Made by a program: the position numbers and the translations under genes. The notes beneath the pieces were generated by a model, which worked only from the letters and a program-made list of their open reading frames with translations, did no database searches and had not been told where the DNA came from. Shown here piece by piece: positions 21,941-33,935 of a stretch of DNA of 64,000 nt. The stretch comes from Rhodocollybia butyracea (Eukaryota; Basidiomycota; Agaricomycetes; Agaricales; Omphalotaceae): assembly GCA_015501585.1 (NCBI GenBank), contig JADNRY010000151.1, positions 84,501 through 148,500 on the forward strand, read 5' to 3'. Positions within the stretch are counted from its first letter, which is position 1. Every line of letters begins with the position of its first letter.

Positions 21941-23950
21941 ATGTCTTATACGACAACCGGAAACTCCAGCATGACAAAAAACAGCAAAAGGAATCGCAAG
22001 GGGAAGAACAAAGACACTTCCGCCCCTTTGAGTTCTTTGGCACCAGCCCAGGAGACATCATCGACATCTTTTGACGATACCCCTACCAAAATTCTCCCAG
22101 AAAACTTTGCTCTATTCAATCCACCTCCCAAACCAGGCGATAACCCCATGATGCCAGGTATAAGCTATATGCCTCCCCAATACCCACCAGTTCATGGCGC
22201 AACCATGGTTCCAACACCCATCACGGAAAATGTCCCTCAGATTCGGTTTAACTTTCCGCCTACCAGTACCAGGACCCAACTCTCTCCTGTCACAGAAGAG
22301 GTTATAACCCCGGGTGCTCAACAACAGATTCCAACCCCTAGGGATGCTACCACATCTCCGGCACAACCGACCTTTCACCATGGATCACAGGATTGGCGCA
22401 TTAACTACACTGCTGACTACAGCCGCCAACATCGAGTCCTCAGCCCACCCATGACCGCTAACGGAATGCCCATGGTCCTCCCAACAGCGAGTTTGCAAAC
22501 AATGGGATCTTATTTGTATCCAAAGGGTGACTACAACCGGTATTTTGGCTGTCCTTCATTACTTGTTTCACAAAATGGGTATTTGAGTTCAACCTACGGT
22601 AACTTTCGACGACTTGCTGCAACCGTTCTTTGCATTAGTTTCTACGCAGCTTGACGAAGTACTTGCTAATGCCACTACCAGGAGTTTCTTAGAATCAGTC
22701 ACCAACTATAACAATGTACTCTGGATGTACTTGAATCTTCTTTTGGACCCGACCATATTGCGACGTGCCACTCACGACCAGCCACATATGCCCATACCTT
22801 CCGGGTATCTGCTGGTAGGAGACGGTACTAGAAACCTGGATACTATGAATCCTGAAGCCTGCGCCCTTTACAAAATGGCTATAGATGCACGTAATAGAAG
22901 AGAACCTTTGCTAACGGAATACTCTTCTATATTTGAAACGAGGATCTACCTGGAACAGCGCGCTTGTACAGTAACCATCCCGCCAACAACCACCGGAACA
23001 GTTAATATTCGTTGGGAAAGACTACGTGTACTCATGGCAACTAGCGCAATGGTTATGCCCAACCCGGCGCGCGAAACTAGGGAACATCATGTTGAATTCG
23101 GACACACGCAATACTTGTTCACCCCAATTTGGAGTGACACTGACCAGGAAAGGGCTATGGCAAGTATTTGCGAGGATAACACTTCTCATTTAAGCAGCAG
23201 TAGGGATTGCTACCTTTACTTGATAGCTCGATCAGATCGCTTTATGCTAGGTATGCCACACGTAACGCATGAATTAGCAATCCAAGGAGAAAACCTTTTT
23301 GAGAACCACTGCCAGTACCTCAATATATTACCTCCGAAAAAGGGATAGAAGTATAATATATTTTTCCCCTGAATTTTAACAAATTTTTCCAGTGAAAAAG
23401 AGTGAATATTGCCCTGGAAATAGGCATGGGAAAATAAGTACTTTTTCGGCAGCTATTTCGCCCGAAATAGGTCGCTAAATATACCATCAATTTTGTCTGA
23501 TTTATTAGTGATTTTTCAGGATCAATTTCTTTCATATTTCTTTAGACAACGAAAATCTATTTCAGGTGCAGAAAGAAACGGGCATTGAGCGGCGGGCCGC
23601 CCGGGCCGGACAAAGGGCTCTTTGGCCCATTTAACGGGCATTCAATGCCCGTTGCTTTTCGCAGTTGAAATAGTTAACATATTACAATTGAAAAATATAC
23701 CGAAAAATTACTAATAAATCAGACGAAATTGATGGTATATTTAGCGCCCAATTTCGGGCAAAATAACCGCCGAAAAAGTACTTATTATCCCATGCCTATT
23801 TCCAGGGCAATATTCACTCTTTTTCACTGGAAAAATTTGTTAAAATTCAGGGAAAAATATATTATACTTCTATCCCTTTTTTGGAGGTAATATACTGAGG
23901 CACTGGCAGTGAACGCAAGGCGCTATGCTAGGGTCTGGTACAACAACTAG
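21941..23950 (+). pseudogene. gag N-terminal region, split by a CACTG MITE
   Basis: The frame opens 28 bp after the LTR (MSYTTTGNSS...) with a basic, Pro/Thr-rich N-terminus to 22654. It continues in another frame from about 22570 (TVTFDDLLQPFFAL after a TGA) to 23306. The C-terminal residues NARRYARVWYNN lie after the MITE at 23912-23947, followed by TAG. Excision of 23307-23911 plus one AAC restores the frame exactly. The link to structural protein is by position; the N-terminal domain itself is not recognised. Confidence 0.6.
23307..23911. mobile_element. CACTG-terminated MITE (605 bp), TSD AAC
   Basis: Starts CACTGCCAGTACCTCAATAT and ends with the inverse ...GGCACTGGCAGTG. AAC is duplicated at 23304-23306 and 23912-23914. 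Arms of over 200 bp are inverted repeats (for example ACCTCC...AAAAGGGATAGAAG and CTTCTATCCCTTTTTTGGAGGT). The centre holds a GC-rich GGCGGGCCGCCCGGGCC tract and paired ACGGGCATT words. Third and smallest member of the CACTG, 3-bp-TSD set. Confidence 0.88.
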
Positions 23951-25150
23951 ATATAGGGGAATGAGTACCCAGGACACACGAGCCATACAAGTTGTCTCCA
24001 ACATTCTCGACAATAGTGCAACAACCGCCCGGTCTAAATAGGAACACTTTGACTATCACCTCACAATTGGCGACCGTTAACCGAGCCCAGGACCAACCTC
24101 TCTCACCGCCTAAACCGCCTTCCAGGCCAGCATCAGGACAAGCTCCAACATCCCCTAGAATTCTACAAGGAGGAGTACCTCCTAGAGACCAGGTGCAATT
24201 AAGTGAATGGACAGCATGAGCAGGAAGTATGGAATTGCAAAGGCCAAAAACTACTTCTCCTCCAATTCCATACGCTACTAAACCAAAGAGTCCACCTCTA
24301 GAATCCATACCTGCCCAGTCCATGTTACCTGTTCATTTCATGATGGACCAAAACCTGTTCGCTAGCGGCAGTAACTCAGAGCAGCGACAACCTTATCGGG
24401 ACAAGGCCAAACGGCTCGGGATTTTGGATTCCATTGACAGGAACCACCACACCAGATACCGCTAGAACCCCCTGTGATGGCGACAGCAACAACGCAACCT
24501 CAACCAGGTTTTTGGGAACAGTATGCGACAACAGCTTCGATGTACAATCTGCCAGTACCGGTACCCTACGAACAACAGCAGAGCATTCAACCACCTAGAA
24601 TCGCGATACAGCAGTTGTTGCATCAACCTCCAGTCATAACGCACAATCCTCAGCAATATCTCCAACAACTGATCCCAGCACCTCAGTCATTTGTACCACC
24701 CATGTTTGCATACAATGGTCAGGGAGTATCGCCCAGAAGTCAACAACCAAGAATCCATACGATGAATTTACACTCCATGCCGGACACATACGCAACTGGA
24801 TTTATACCCAAAGAATCCAGAAACATAGTGCCACAAACACCAAGATTGCCACCACGCCAACAGGGGACAGCTGCTCAACAACTGGCTACAGGGGGAGGAG
24901 GACCGCCACAAGGGGGAGGAGGACACAATCCCGACAATGGGGGAGACGGCGACGGTAGCAACAACAACAATGACAATGAAGATGAAGATGAAGATGAGGC
25001 ACCAATTCCGCCGCCAGGGGTCCCGCATAGATGATTGCCAGGAAGAGGCTTCCAAGGCCCTCCAGAGCTTCCTGGACCGCCAGGAAGAGAACCACCTCCA
25101 CACATGGTGAATCCCCCAAACAATGATATGCTGACTCTGGCTATGCATGT
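23951..25150 (+). pseudogene. Gypsy gag-related Pro/Gln-rich region
   Basis: The frame 24474-25034 is rich in Gln and Pro (QQLIPAPQSFVPPMFAYNG) and ends in Gly- and Asp/Glu-rich runs (GGGGPPQGGGG, DNEDEDEDEDE) before PPPGVPHR. Shorter related frames precede it (23992-24219, 24229-24465). Such low-complexity tracts are common upstream of capsid in fungal gypsy elements. No domain is recognised. Confidence 0.5.
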
Positions 25151-25365
25151 AATGCTACTATGAAGCTGAATACCTCACACCAAGACCAACACACACCAAA
25201 GACTAACATGAGTTCAAGGGGGTTATCATTGAACAAGTCAGAATTCTTATTGCAAGTACATACATCAGCATCATATTTGCAAGGTTGTGATACTTTTTCT
25301 GTCTCGAGATTGTAACAAACTCGGGCATGCTTTAATCTTTATCTTTCAATTGCCTGAACTTAGAC

Positions 25366-26620
25366 TTGACACTAAAAGTACAATTGACAGAGAGAGTATG
25401 CACTACTCACAACACTCTCACTGCTATTAACTTTCTGGAGCATAAGGTAGTTACTGAGGACTTGGACCAGGCTTTGGCAGATGCGCGGAAAGAGAAAATT
25501 GCGCTGGAATTGAAACTAGACACGGCGAAGCCAGACAATTTTATGGGAAGGAACAAAGATGCTTGGCTTCCATGGCTATCATTGGTATTATGAGTGTTCA
25601 AGGCAAAACCAACACTATTCAAAGACGCGTCGCCTATGCGATCTCATTCCTACGGAAGCGGCAGCCTCTCATTACGACAACCTGACGCGCCAGGAAGAAG
25701 CTACAGGGATAGAGAATGCCGGAATTCATGAATGGAACACGTTCATACAGGAATTCCAGGCTAGGTTTGGTATATTCGATCCAATGGGCCATGCCCAAAC
25801 TTGACTTGATGAGATTTGACTGCTTCAAAATGAAGACTTCGGGTCCTTCATCATCCAATGGGAGGAATTGGCATATTGCACTGGGTATAACAAACACGCC
25901 ATGATTAACCGCCTCCGGAAATCCGTCGCCAGCTGGCTTGACATCAACATTTCTTTGCAACCAATGAGGCCAACGATGCTGACAGAATGGATTTGTTGCT
26001 ACCAGGAACTTGATGCTTCATGGTGTCAGAATCTGTCCAAACAAAGTAGAACGCAACAGGGAGGCTTACCAGGATTCCTTCCGCAGGCAAACACTTGGTC
26101 GGCAACACTACCGCCCCCGCAACAATTCCAAAACCCGCTGATGGGGAAACCCAGACAAGTAACTGGTATGTTCCACGATGGAACTTTATCCCAGGTCAGA
26201 ATAAGGGCCCCCAACGACCAGGCGGAAACAATGCAACGAGGGGAGCAGCAGCATGGCAGGATAATTCAACTACCAACAAGCTTGTCGCGATTAACAAAGA
26301 GAATATTCAGCTAGAATCAGGACAGGAATGCAGCTGCAGTAACCAGGGTGACTTCGACGGATCATTGCTCTTACGAGCGGGAACCCTATGGGACGACAAT
26401 ATGAGGAAGCTCATGAATGAGCAACAAAGAAGAGGCCTATGTTTGCAGTGTGGATGCATGGGACACTTTAAAGCACTAAACCAGAAGACCTTTCAAAGGC
26501 GGCGACAGACCCGCCGGGGATGGAAGTGCCTAGACAGAACTTACGAGCAGTGTTTTTGGTGAGTGAGGACAGGGAAGCATTGACAGATTGGCAGGTAGAG
26601 GTAGTGGATGACAAAACAGA
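25366..26620 (+). pseudogene. Gypsy gag: capsid and zinc knuckle
   Basis: The block around 25530-26040 reads KPDNFMGRNKDAWLPWLS, SHYDNLTRQEE, WNTFIQEFQARFGIFDP, INRLRKSVASWLDINI and YQELDASW. This is the retrotransposon gag/capsid pattern and is clearly homologous to the better preserved copy at 38,581-39,210. A CxxC...H element near 26440-26470 (LCLQCGCMGHFKA) resembles a zinc knuckle. Frameshifts and stops separate the blocks. Confidence 0.75.
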
Positions 26621-26785
26621 ATCGGGAAAAGCTTAGAGGACTCCCATGGGGACAAGGGAACAACTGGGAGTCCTCCCATCGATAGTTCCATGCTCTTGAG
26701 GGCCCCATACCTCAACTATGACGGTTTTTCAGCATGTCTACGATCTCTACACAAAAATTCCTTTATCATTTGAACCCGCTTCCCT

Positions 26786-27423
26786 ATGTCTGACAAAAAG
26801 GACAACTGCCACAACACTCTGGTTGATTCCGGAGCATCCCGCCCATTCATTGACGCCAAGGTCGCCAACGAACACCCAGAAAACCTTACTCAGCTGAAGG
26901 AACCAATTCCGCTTGAGTTATTCAACGGCCAGCCTTCATCAGCAGGTCAAATCACCCATTCCTACCCCAACACCATCAGTTTTGAAGACGGCACTATTCA
27001 ATTAGTTGAATTCCTAGTGACATGATTCCATCCAGCCGCACTGGTCATCTTGGACTTTCATGGCTTTGCCAGTACAATCCCGTCATAGACTGGGCGGAAC
27101 TTTCTATGACGTTCCGGGATAGAAACATTAGAATTTCAGCGGTAGTAGGAGCGGATATTATAGAGGACAAGGAGGGGGGTAGGGAATGGCCAAAACCATC
27201 TGACAACCATCTTGACAATACAACCTTCAAAATCCAGATTCCCAGTTACTATCGAGGACACCCTTGACGAGGATAATGACCCATCTAACCAACCAACGAC
27301 ACTACCATTCAACAGAAACCCAAATGACCCCATCCTATTAACGATGGACAAACCATTCATTCCAACATCCCATTCAGCAAACCAAAGCACAAAAATGCAA
27401 ACCCCAACACCCTCAAAATCTAA
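26786..27423 (+). pseudogene. Gypsy aspartic protease region
   Basis: LVDSGASRPFID carries the retropepsin DSGA active-site motif at about 26820. After a TGA at 27022-27024, LGLSWLCQYNPVIDW follows, the conserved segment after protease in gypsy Pol. The region ends where a Harbinger-like MITE enters at 27424. Downstream, TIEDTLDEDND and TLPFNRNPNDPILL reappear in diverged form after the MITE, so this stretch was tandemly duplicated in the element. Confidence 0.75.
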
Positions 27424-28569
27424 GGGCCTGTTCGGCAACACAAATCTCAGATTTTGTTGGGATTTGCTGTAGAGATCCGTTCACGATTGGATCTTCCCAA
27501 TGTACAGTATAGCGAGGGGCCCGTTGGGCAGATTTACTACAATATCAAGTTTGGTGTTGCTGATTTAACAGTGTGGTTTCCGATGGTTCTTCTGTGTTAA
27601 CAGGTAATATTCTGGTATTCTGATCAAACAGATGTGACGTCTTCTGTGGTAAGCAGGTAAAAGTAGTTCTTCTGTGGTGAGCAGGTAAAGGTGGTTCTTC
27701 TGTAATAAGCAGGGATTCTTCTGTTGTAAGCAGGTAATTGGTGATGCTTCTGGATATTCACAGTTAGCAACTAAGATTCATATCAAGGTTCAATTCACAG
27801 CTATGCTGCACAAAGGTAATAGTTCCAAAATAACAAGGCTGGGGTACAATGTATCTACTGAGCGGTATTTATACTAGCTACCTAAGTCATATTGAGTCAT
27901 TCCGAGTCATGTTCCGAGTCATTTTGACTCATATAATATAATTCATTTCCGGTTCCGGGTTCCGGGTCATTATATTGCACCCGAAATTAGACCATATGAC
28001 TCGTTTGTTATCAAATGTCATTAATACAATATTGAGACAATCATGTGCTCAATCATGTGTCCAATTTGTCAGTCAGGAAATGTTCACTTCCTGACATTTG
28101 CCAGGTATTGCCACCATATAAAAAAGCCATCAAGCATTTGTAAGTATTGATCAGATCAGCCAGTTGAGCGCTCCATGTAAACGTGCGTGCTGTCAGACAT
28201 TTCTTCCATGTTGAGGTCAACACCCCGCTCGATGCTCAGACATGCCCGCCGCTCTCAAATGTAGTTTTTACTTTAGGTTTAACTTGCTTAGACAATATAG
28301 AGAAATAAAATCGCTTTAACAATAATATACACTTGAAAGATGATGACCAGAACATGTTGGTCACTGGGTGGCATTGTTGAGAGTGGTCGGGAGGACTTGC
28401 GGGACAGTGGGAGGAACATCCGACATGTCAGGGCAGGAGTTATGTCATGTTATGTCATTTCCAGAGTCATGGCGACCGGCCAGCTGATCCGAACATTTTA
28501 TATAAGTCTTCAAAATCTTGCCTCTGGCAAAATCACACAAAATCCGGATTTGTGTTGCCGAACAGGCCC
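27424..28569. mobile_element. PIF/Harbinger-like MITE, TSD TAA, carrying a solo LTR
   Basis: Terminal inverted repeats GGGCCTGTTCGGCAACACAA at both ends, flanked by TAA (27421-27423 and 28570-28572). GGGCCTGTT termini with a 3-bp TWA-type TSD are typical of PIF/Harbinger MITEs. Without the LTR insertion the element is about 512 bp. Excision joins TCA AAA TCT AAA TAT GCG (SKSKYA) in frame. Confidence 0.85.
27468..28096 (+). repeat. Solo LTR (629 bp), TSD TTTGC
   Basis: TGTAGAGATCC ... TTCCTGACA with TTTGC immediately on both sides (27463-27467 and 28097-28101). It is almost identical to the 629-bp solo LTR at 45736-46364. GAGTCAT words recur in the middle (27895-27940). Confidence 0.93.
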
Positions 28570-31500
28570 TAAATATGCGACAACAATAGAAGAAATCCTT
28601 GACGAGGATGAATACACAGCCAACAAACTGACCACTCTACCCTTCGACAAAGATCCAGATGGTCCACTACTCTTACCCAACGACAAACCCTTCCAATCAA
28701 TGGAGGACAACATCCGACAATGGAAGAAAGGAACAGAGAAATGGAGTCACAACACGACACCCAACCAAATGACAACCAAAGCTCAAAAAATTCCGCAAAA
28801 ACCCATGACACCAAAGGGAGCTGCTTCCAGAAAGAAGGATTACCTTAGGAGGAAAGGTCCCGCTTGGGTAGAAAGAGACTCAGATCCCGACACGACAGGA
28901 CCAAAAATCAGTATGATTGGTGCCGCAGCAATGGATAGATTAATTTGAGACGGGACTCCCCATTTTTCCTTCATGTGTCCCCTGCTAATGATTCAGAAAA
29001 ACTTAAAGCCATTACATTAGGAGAACCAGTGAACCCCAAGACTGACAATCCTTCGGATAAAGCTTCTACAACCGCGAACAAGGAAGCGCAAACATGGAAG
29101 GACTTGGTACCGGCACAATACCACAACTACCTCGATGTATTTTCTCCTGGCGATGCTAAAGAACTTCCGCCTCACCGACCATATGATATCCGCATTGAAA
29201 CGGAAGGAGACACCATGCTGACTCTAGGAAAACTTTATAACATGTCAGCTACGGAACTTAAATCGTTAAAGGACTATATCGACGAGATGCTAGGAAAGGG
29301 ATTTATTCAATCATCTAGTTCGCCAACGGGAGCCCCAGTACTATTCACAAAAAAGAAAGATGGGTCCCTTTGATTTTGCATAGATTATCGAGCACTCAAC
29401 CGCCTCACCATAAAGAATCGGTACCCCCTTCCCCTTGTCGGAACTCTTGTAGATCGACTCAGCCAAGCTAAGGTCTTCACCAAACTCGACCTACAAGTGG
29501 GATACAACAACGTACGTATTGCCGACGGACACAAATGGAAAACAGCTTTCAGAACGTGATATGGAGCCTTCGAGTACTTGGTTATGCCTTTCAGATTAAC
29601 AAATGCTCCCACAGCTTTCCAGTTTTTCATGAACAACATCTTTCACAACCTTGTCAATGTTTGTGTAGTGGTCTACTTGGATGATATACTCATTTTTTCC
29701 GACAACGAGAGTAAACACGAGGAACATGTACGGACGGTACTACAATGACTGCGCGACAACAATCTTCACGTTAAGCCCAAGAAATGTTTCTTCCATACTG
29801 ATACCGTCAAATACCTAGGCATGATCATATTGCCAAAAGGGATTTCCATGGACCCTTCAAAAGTATCCGTTATTCTGGACTGGCTGGCTCCTCGGAATGT
29901 CAAAGAGCTCTAATCCTTCCTGGGCTTCGCCAATTTTTACAGAAGATTCATAGACAACTACTCGGGTATTATCAAGGTCCTCACCAGACTAACCCGGAAG
30001 GATGTAGCTTGGATCTGGGATTCCGCTTGCCAGGACGCGTTCAAACTACTAAAAACAGCATTCACTACCACTCCAGTACTAGGCCATTTCAATCCCGACC
30101 TCCCTGTCATACTCGAATGTGATGCTTCCGAGTGGGCTATCGCAGGAATCCTCTCTCAGCTGGACCCATCCACAGGGGAAATCCACCCTATCGCCTTCCA
30201 CACACGTTCTACGATTCCAGCGGAACTAAACTACGACATCTACAATAAGAAACTGTTAGCCATTGTAGCGTGCTTCAGGGAATGGAGGGCTTACTGTGAA
30301 AAGGATCTAGATTCCAAATACAAGTTTACTCAAATCACAATAACCTGCAGGACTACGAAACAACTCACTTCCCGCCAAGCGCAATGGACGGAAACACTGT
30401 CGGGATATGATTTCAATATCAACTATTGACCGGGAACCCTAGGGGCGAAACCTGACGCCCTGACACAAAGGGCAGATGTCTATCTGAAGCGAGGATGGGA
30501 GCAGAAGCAGGTGAAAGGACATAACAAGCGAATTCTTATTCCGCCTGAACGTTTAAATGCTTCCCAGTTACTAAACAAAGACCTACTGATTTCTAGGATA
30601 CATGAATCAATGCAGGACCAGTTCATGAAGTCCAGCATCAAAGATATCACCTCAGGGAAGGATACTGGGTTCTTGTTTGTAGGAGGATTGTTGATGAAGA
30701 ACAAGCGCATCTATGTACCCGATACCAAGGATTTACAATGCGACGCTATAGCACATTTCCATGACCACAAACTCAGGGGACACCCAGGACAAAAAAGATG
30801 GTCAACTAACTCTTCTTCTGGCCGCATCACACTACCGACATTCGCAACTATGTATGATCCTGCCACCCATGTCAGAGAGCGAAGGCTAATCGCCAAAAGC
30901 TGTACGGTAACCTGAAGCCACTACCCATCGGACAATGCCCTTGGTCATCCATCTCTCTAGACCACATCACCCAATTGCCACCCAGCAGAGACAAGAAATT
31001 TGACGCAATATTAGTAGTAGTTTGCCGGCTCAGCAAACAAGCCATCTTCATCCCATGCCACACCACCAACGACACAACCACATTTGCCTCTCATTTCATC
31101 ACCCAGGTATTTGCCAAGCATGGACTACCTTCCGACATTACTTCCGACCACGGTTCTCTTTTCATTGCTTAGTTCTGGAAGGAACTCACCAGAATCCTGC
31201 ACGTTGAATCACGATTATCAACAGTGTTTCATCCGGAAACGGATGGTCAGACAGAACGTGTCAACCAGTCACTTGAGTACTACTTGTGCGTATATTGCGC
31301 TTACAACCAAAACGACTGGAAGGATCTGCTCCCGCTCACGGAGCTCATATACAACAACTCCCCTCACATGGCAATGGGAGTCTCACCGTTTTTCGCCAAC
31401 AAAGGATATCACCCAAGGCTCACTATCAACTTAGAACAGGAGGGGGTATCTGCAACAGAAGCCAACACTTTCGCACAGGATCTAGCGGAACTTCATAGAT

Positions 31501-31948
31501 CACTACAGAAGCACATTGCCGACGCAAACAAGGATTACAAACACTATGCCAACCGGAAACAAAGGGAAGCACCAGACTGGAAGAAAGGCAACAAAGTTTG
31601 GTTAAACATGGAAAATATCTGCACAAGGAGACCAAGAAAGAAACTTGACCACAAATGGACGGGACCATACACCATCCTCAAAAGTATTGGATCTCACACA
31701 TACCAACTAGATCTCCCGGGTGATCTCCGACACATCCACAATGTCTTCCATGTCAACCAATTAAAACCCCACCACTCTGATCCATTCCGACGAATCCCAT
31801 CACCACCATCCCCCGTATACATGCAAGGCGACTTGGAGCACGAGGTCGAAGCCATAGAGAACTCCAGACCGATAGCGGGGAGGCCACAGAAAATCAAAAT
31901 ACCTCATTAAATGGACAGGATACGACACCGCGTTCAACTCATGGGTTT
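28570..31948 (+). pseudogene. Gypsy reverse transcriptase, RNase H, integrase and start of chromodomain
   Basis: RT begins with the conserved lead-in LPPHRPYDIRIE and contains [29 protein letters not shown] and the catalytic [11 protein letters not shown] (about 29671-29703). RNase H has LECDASEWAIAG. Integrase has LDHITQLPPSRDKKFDAILV, DHGSLFIA and VFHPETDGQTERVNQSLEYY. After HIHNVFHVNQLKPHH the chromodomain starts (YLIKWTGYDTAFNSW) and is cut by a hAT MITE at 31957. In-frame stops at 29371, 29557, 29746, 29911, 30427 and 31170 all sit where CGA, CAA or CAG would be expected. Dead copy. Confidence 0.92.
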
Positions 31949-32096
31949 CTTGGGAGTAAAGATGTCCACAAGTCCGAGTTATCTGCAGGTACTCGCAGGT
32001 ATGACCATGAGAATAGTACTCGCAGGTATGTCTACCTGCAGATCCAGGTATCCGTTTCCCACAAATCTGTACGGGTCACGGGTACCATATTCATGC

Positions 32097-32745
32097 CGTT
32101 AATTGGCTTGGTTTGTACTGGTATGTGAAAGGCGCTATAAAACAACCTAACAAATATGAGACCGCACCTAACCAGACTATCAATTTGTTTAAAGGGAGCA
32201 AGGCTGGGTTGTCAAAGATTCTCCAAAGGAAGTAAGATATCAAGTGTAAGATGCTATGCCTGCCAGTGTAGTGAAACAACTGAACTAGCATAGTGCAACA
32301 AAGTCTAGTAAGCTCAATGAACTGAACTAGCGTAGTCTATTGTCTAAGTATGCGTGTATGTCCAACCAAAAACCAATACCAAATAACCATGTGTGTGTGT
32401 GTGTGTTCAACGGTAACCAAAACCAACAAAACCAATACAACACAACTAGGACACTCCTGGGCAAACTCTGGCTCCAGCTAGCGTAATGCCGTAACGTCCC
32501 TGACCAAACTCTGGGTCAAGCTATGAAACTGTGAGTGAACTTAATCACTAGGAACTTGTACCACAATCTTAGTGGCTTGCTAATACTTGTCAAGAGCTAG
32601 CTAAGGAACCCTCACTCTGGAGCCAAATAATTCCTTACTAGAAGCCGTCCCCTCTAAGGATGCAACTAGATTCACACAAAAGATCTAACTCAATCTCAAG
32701 CGGGCGCAAAAGCTGTTACAAAGCTTCTATTACATCAATCCAAAC
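32097..32745. other. Unassigned insertion between two MITE left ends
   Basis: No gene. Contains a (TG)n microsatellite at about 32389-32406 and the diverged repeat GGGCAAACTCTGG/GACCAAACTCTGGGT (32459-32515). Possibly part of an LTR; no boundaries found. Confidence 0.35.
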
Positions 32746-32855
32746 TAAAGATGTCCACGAGTCCGAGTTATCCGCAGGTACTCGCAGGTATGTCTACCTG
32801 CGGATCCAGGTATCCATTTCCCACGGATCCGTACGGGTCACGGGTATCGATCCAA

Positions 32856-33935
32856 CACTGCGTGCAGGGTTCCCTAAGTTAGCCCCACTTATGTAATTCA
32901 GATCAAAAACTGTCGAAAAATGACAGATCAATAAGATGAGCAGTTTATTGAATCATTGTAGTAAACTTAGGGAAATGATGCATTATATAAAATTATCATT
33001 AGTTGAGTTACAAAGGAAGTCTCTATGCAGCACTTAGGAAAAGGATTTATCTCATATGTTTTAGATATGAAGGGGCAAACATTGATTATTCAAAGGTATG
33101 ACTTATCAAAAGCATATGGAAATTTGAGTATTCAATAAGATTTGAAGATGGCAACCATAAGGGAGGAACCTTAGGAAATGTATAGGGAGTAATTAGATGA
33201 GATAGGGGAAAAACAAAGGGAAATCCAAGGGGAAACAATTTAAAGAAAGAATTCCCCTAGTAAATCATAATCCATATCAACAAGGTTAAAACTTAGGAAA
33301 ATCAGATTGTGTGATGGAGTCACATAAGAGAAGAATCACAATTAAATTCGAGATGGCACCTAGTTTAAAAGATATGAAAAACATAGGAAAATAGGGTTTA
33401 TAAAATCTTTCAATAAGTTGAAGAACAAAGCAAATAATAATGAAAAAGTAAGGAAATGTTTAAATGAAACAGAGGAGACTGGAAAATTCCAAAAAGATAT
33501 AATAAGCGCTGGAATAAAGATAATTCAAAGGGTAAACAGAGGAAAAATAATAGGAAAACTTAGGAAGAAGGAAAGAAAAGTTTACAACACAGAAAGCAAA
33601 AACTTTGAGAATATATAGGGAAGACTGAAAAAGGATATAGAGTAAATTAAATCAAGAAATTAACAAACTTGAAGGGAAATTGAGGGAGAACCTTATAGAA
33701 CACAAGGGGAATGACTTAGGAAACTTAAAGGCAAAACTTAGGAAACTTAAAGGCAAAACTTAGGAAACTTAAAGGCAAAACTTAGGAAACTTAAAGGCAA
33801 AACTTAGGAAACTTAAAGGCAGAACTTAGGAAACTTAAAGGGAAAATATGGAGAGAAGTTAGATTAATTGATGCTGTCAGAGAAGTTGGAGCAGTTGGTA
33901 TTTGGGTGTGGGACTGGAGGTGGAGTAATTGGCAA
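32856..33935 (+). repeat. Element II left terminal inverted repeat (1,080 bp)
   Basis: Near-identical to the reverse complement of 42365-43422. The inner part carries six copies of a 22-bp unit (AACTTAGGAAACTTAAAGGC plus two bases, about 33712-33845). The right arm has five copies, which accounts exactly for the 22-bp length difference. AT-rich with one short meaningless ORF. Confidence 0.95.

Noticed and set aside
28340..28572. N-terminal 75 residues of the ORF that runs from the Harbinger-like MITE into pol
   Set aside because: This part is MITE sequence read in frame by chance; coding similarity to gypsy starts only after the TAA duplication.
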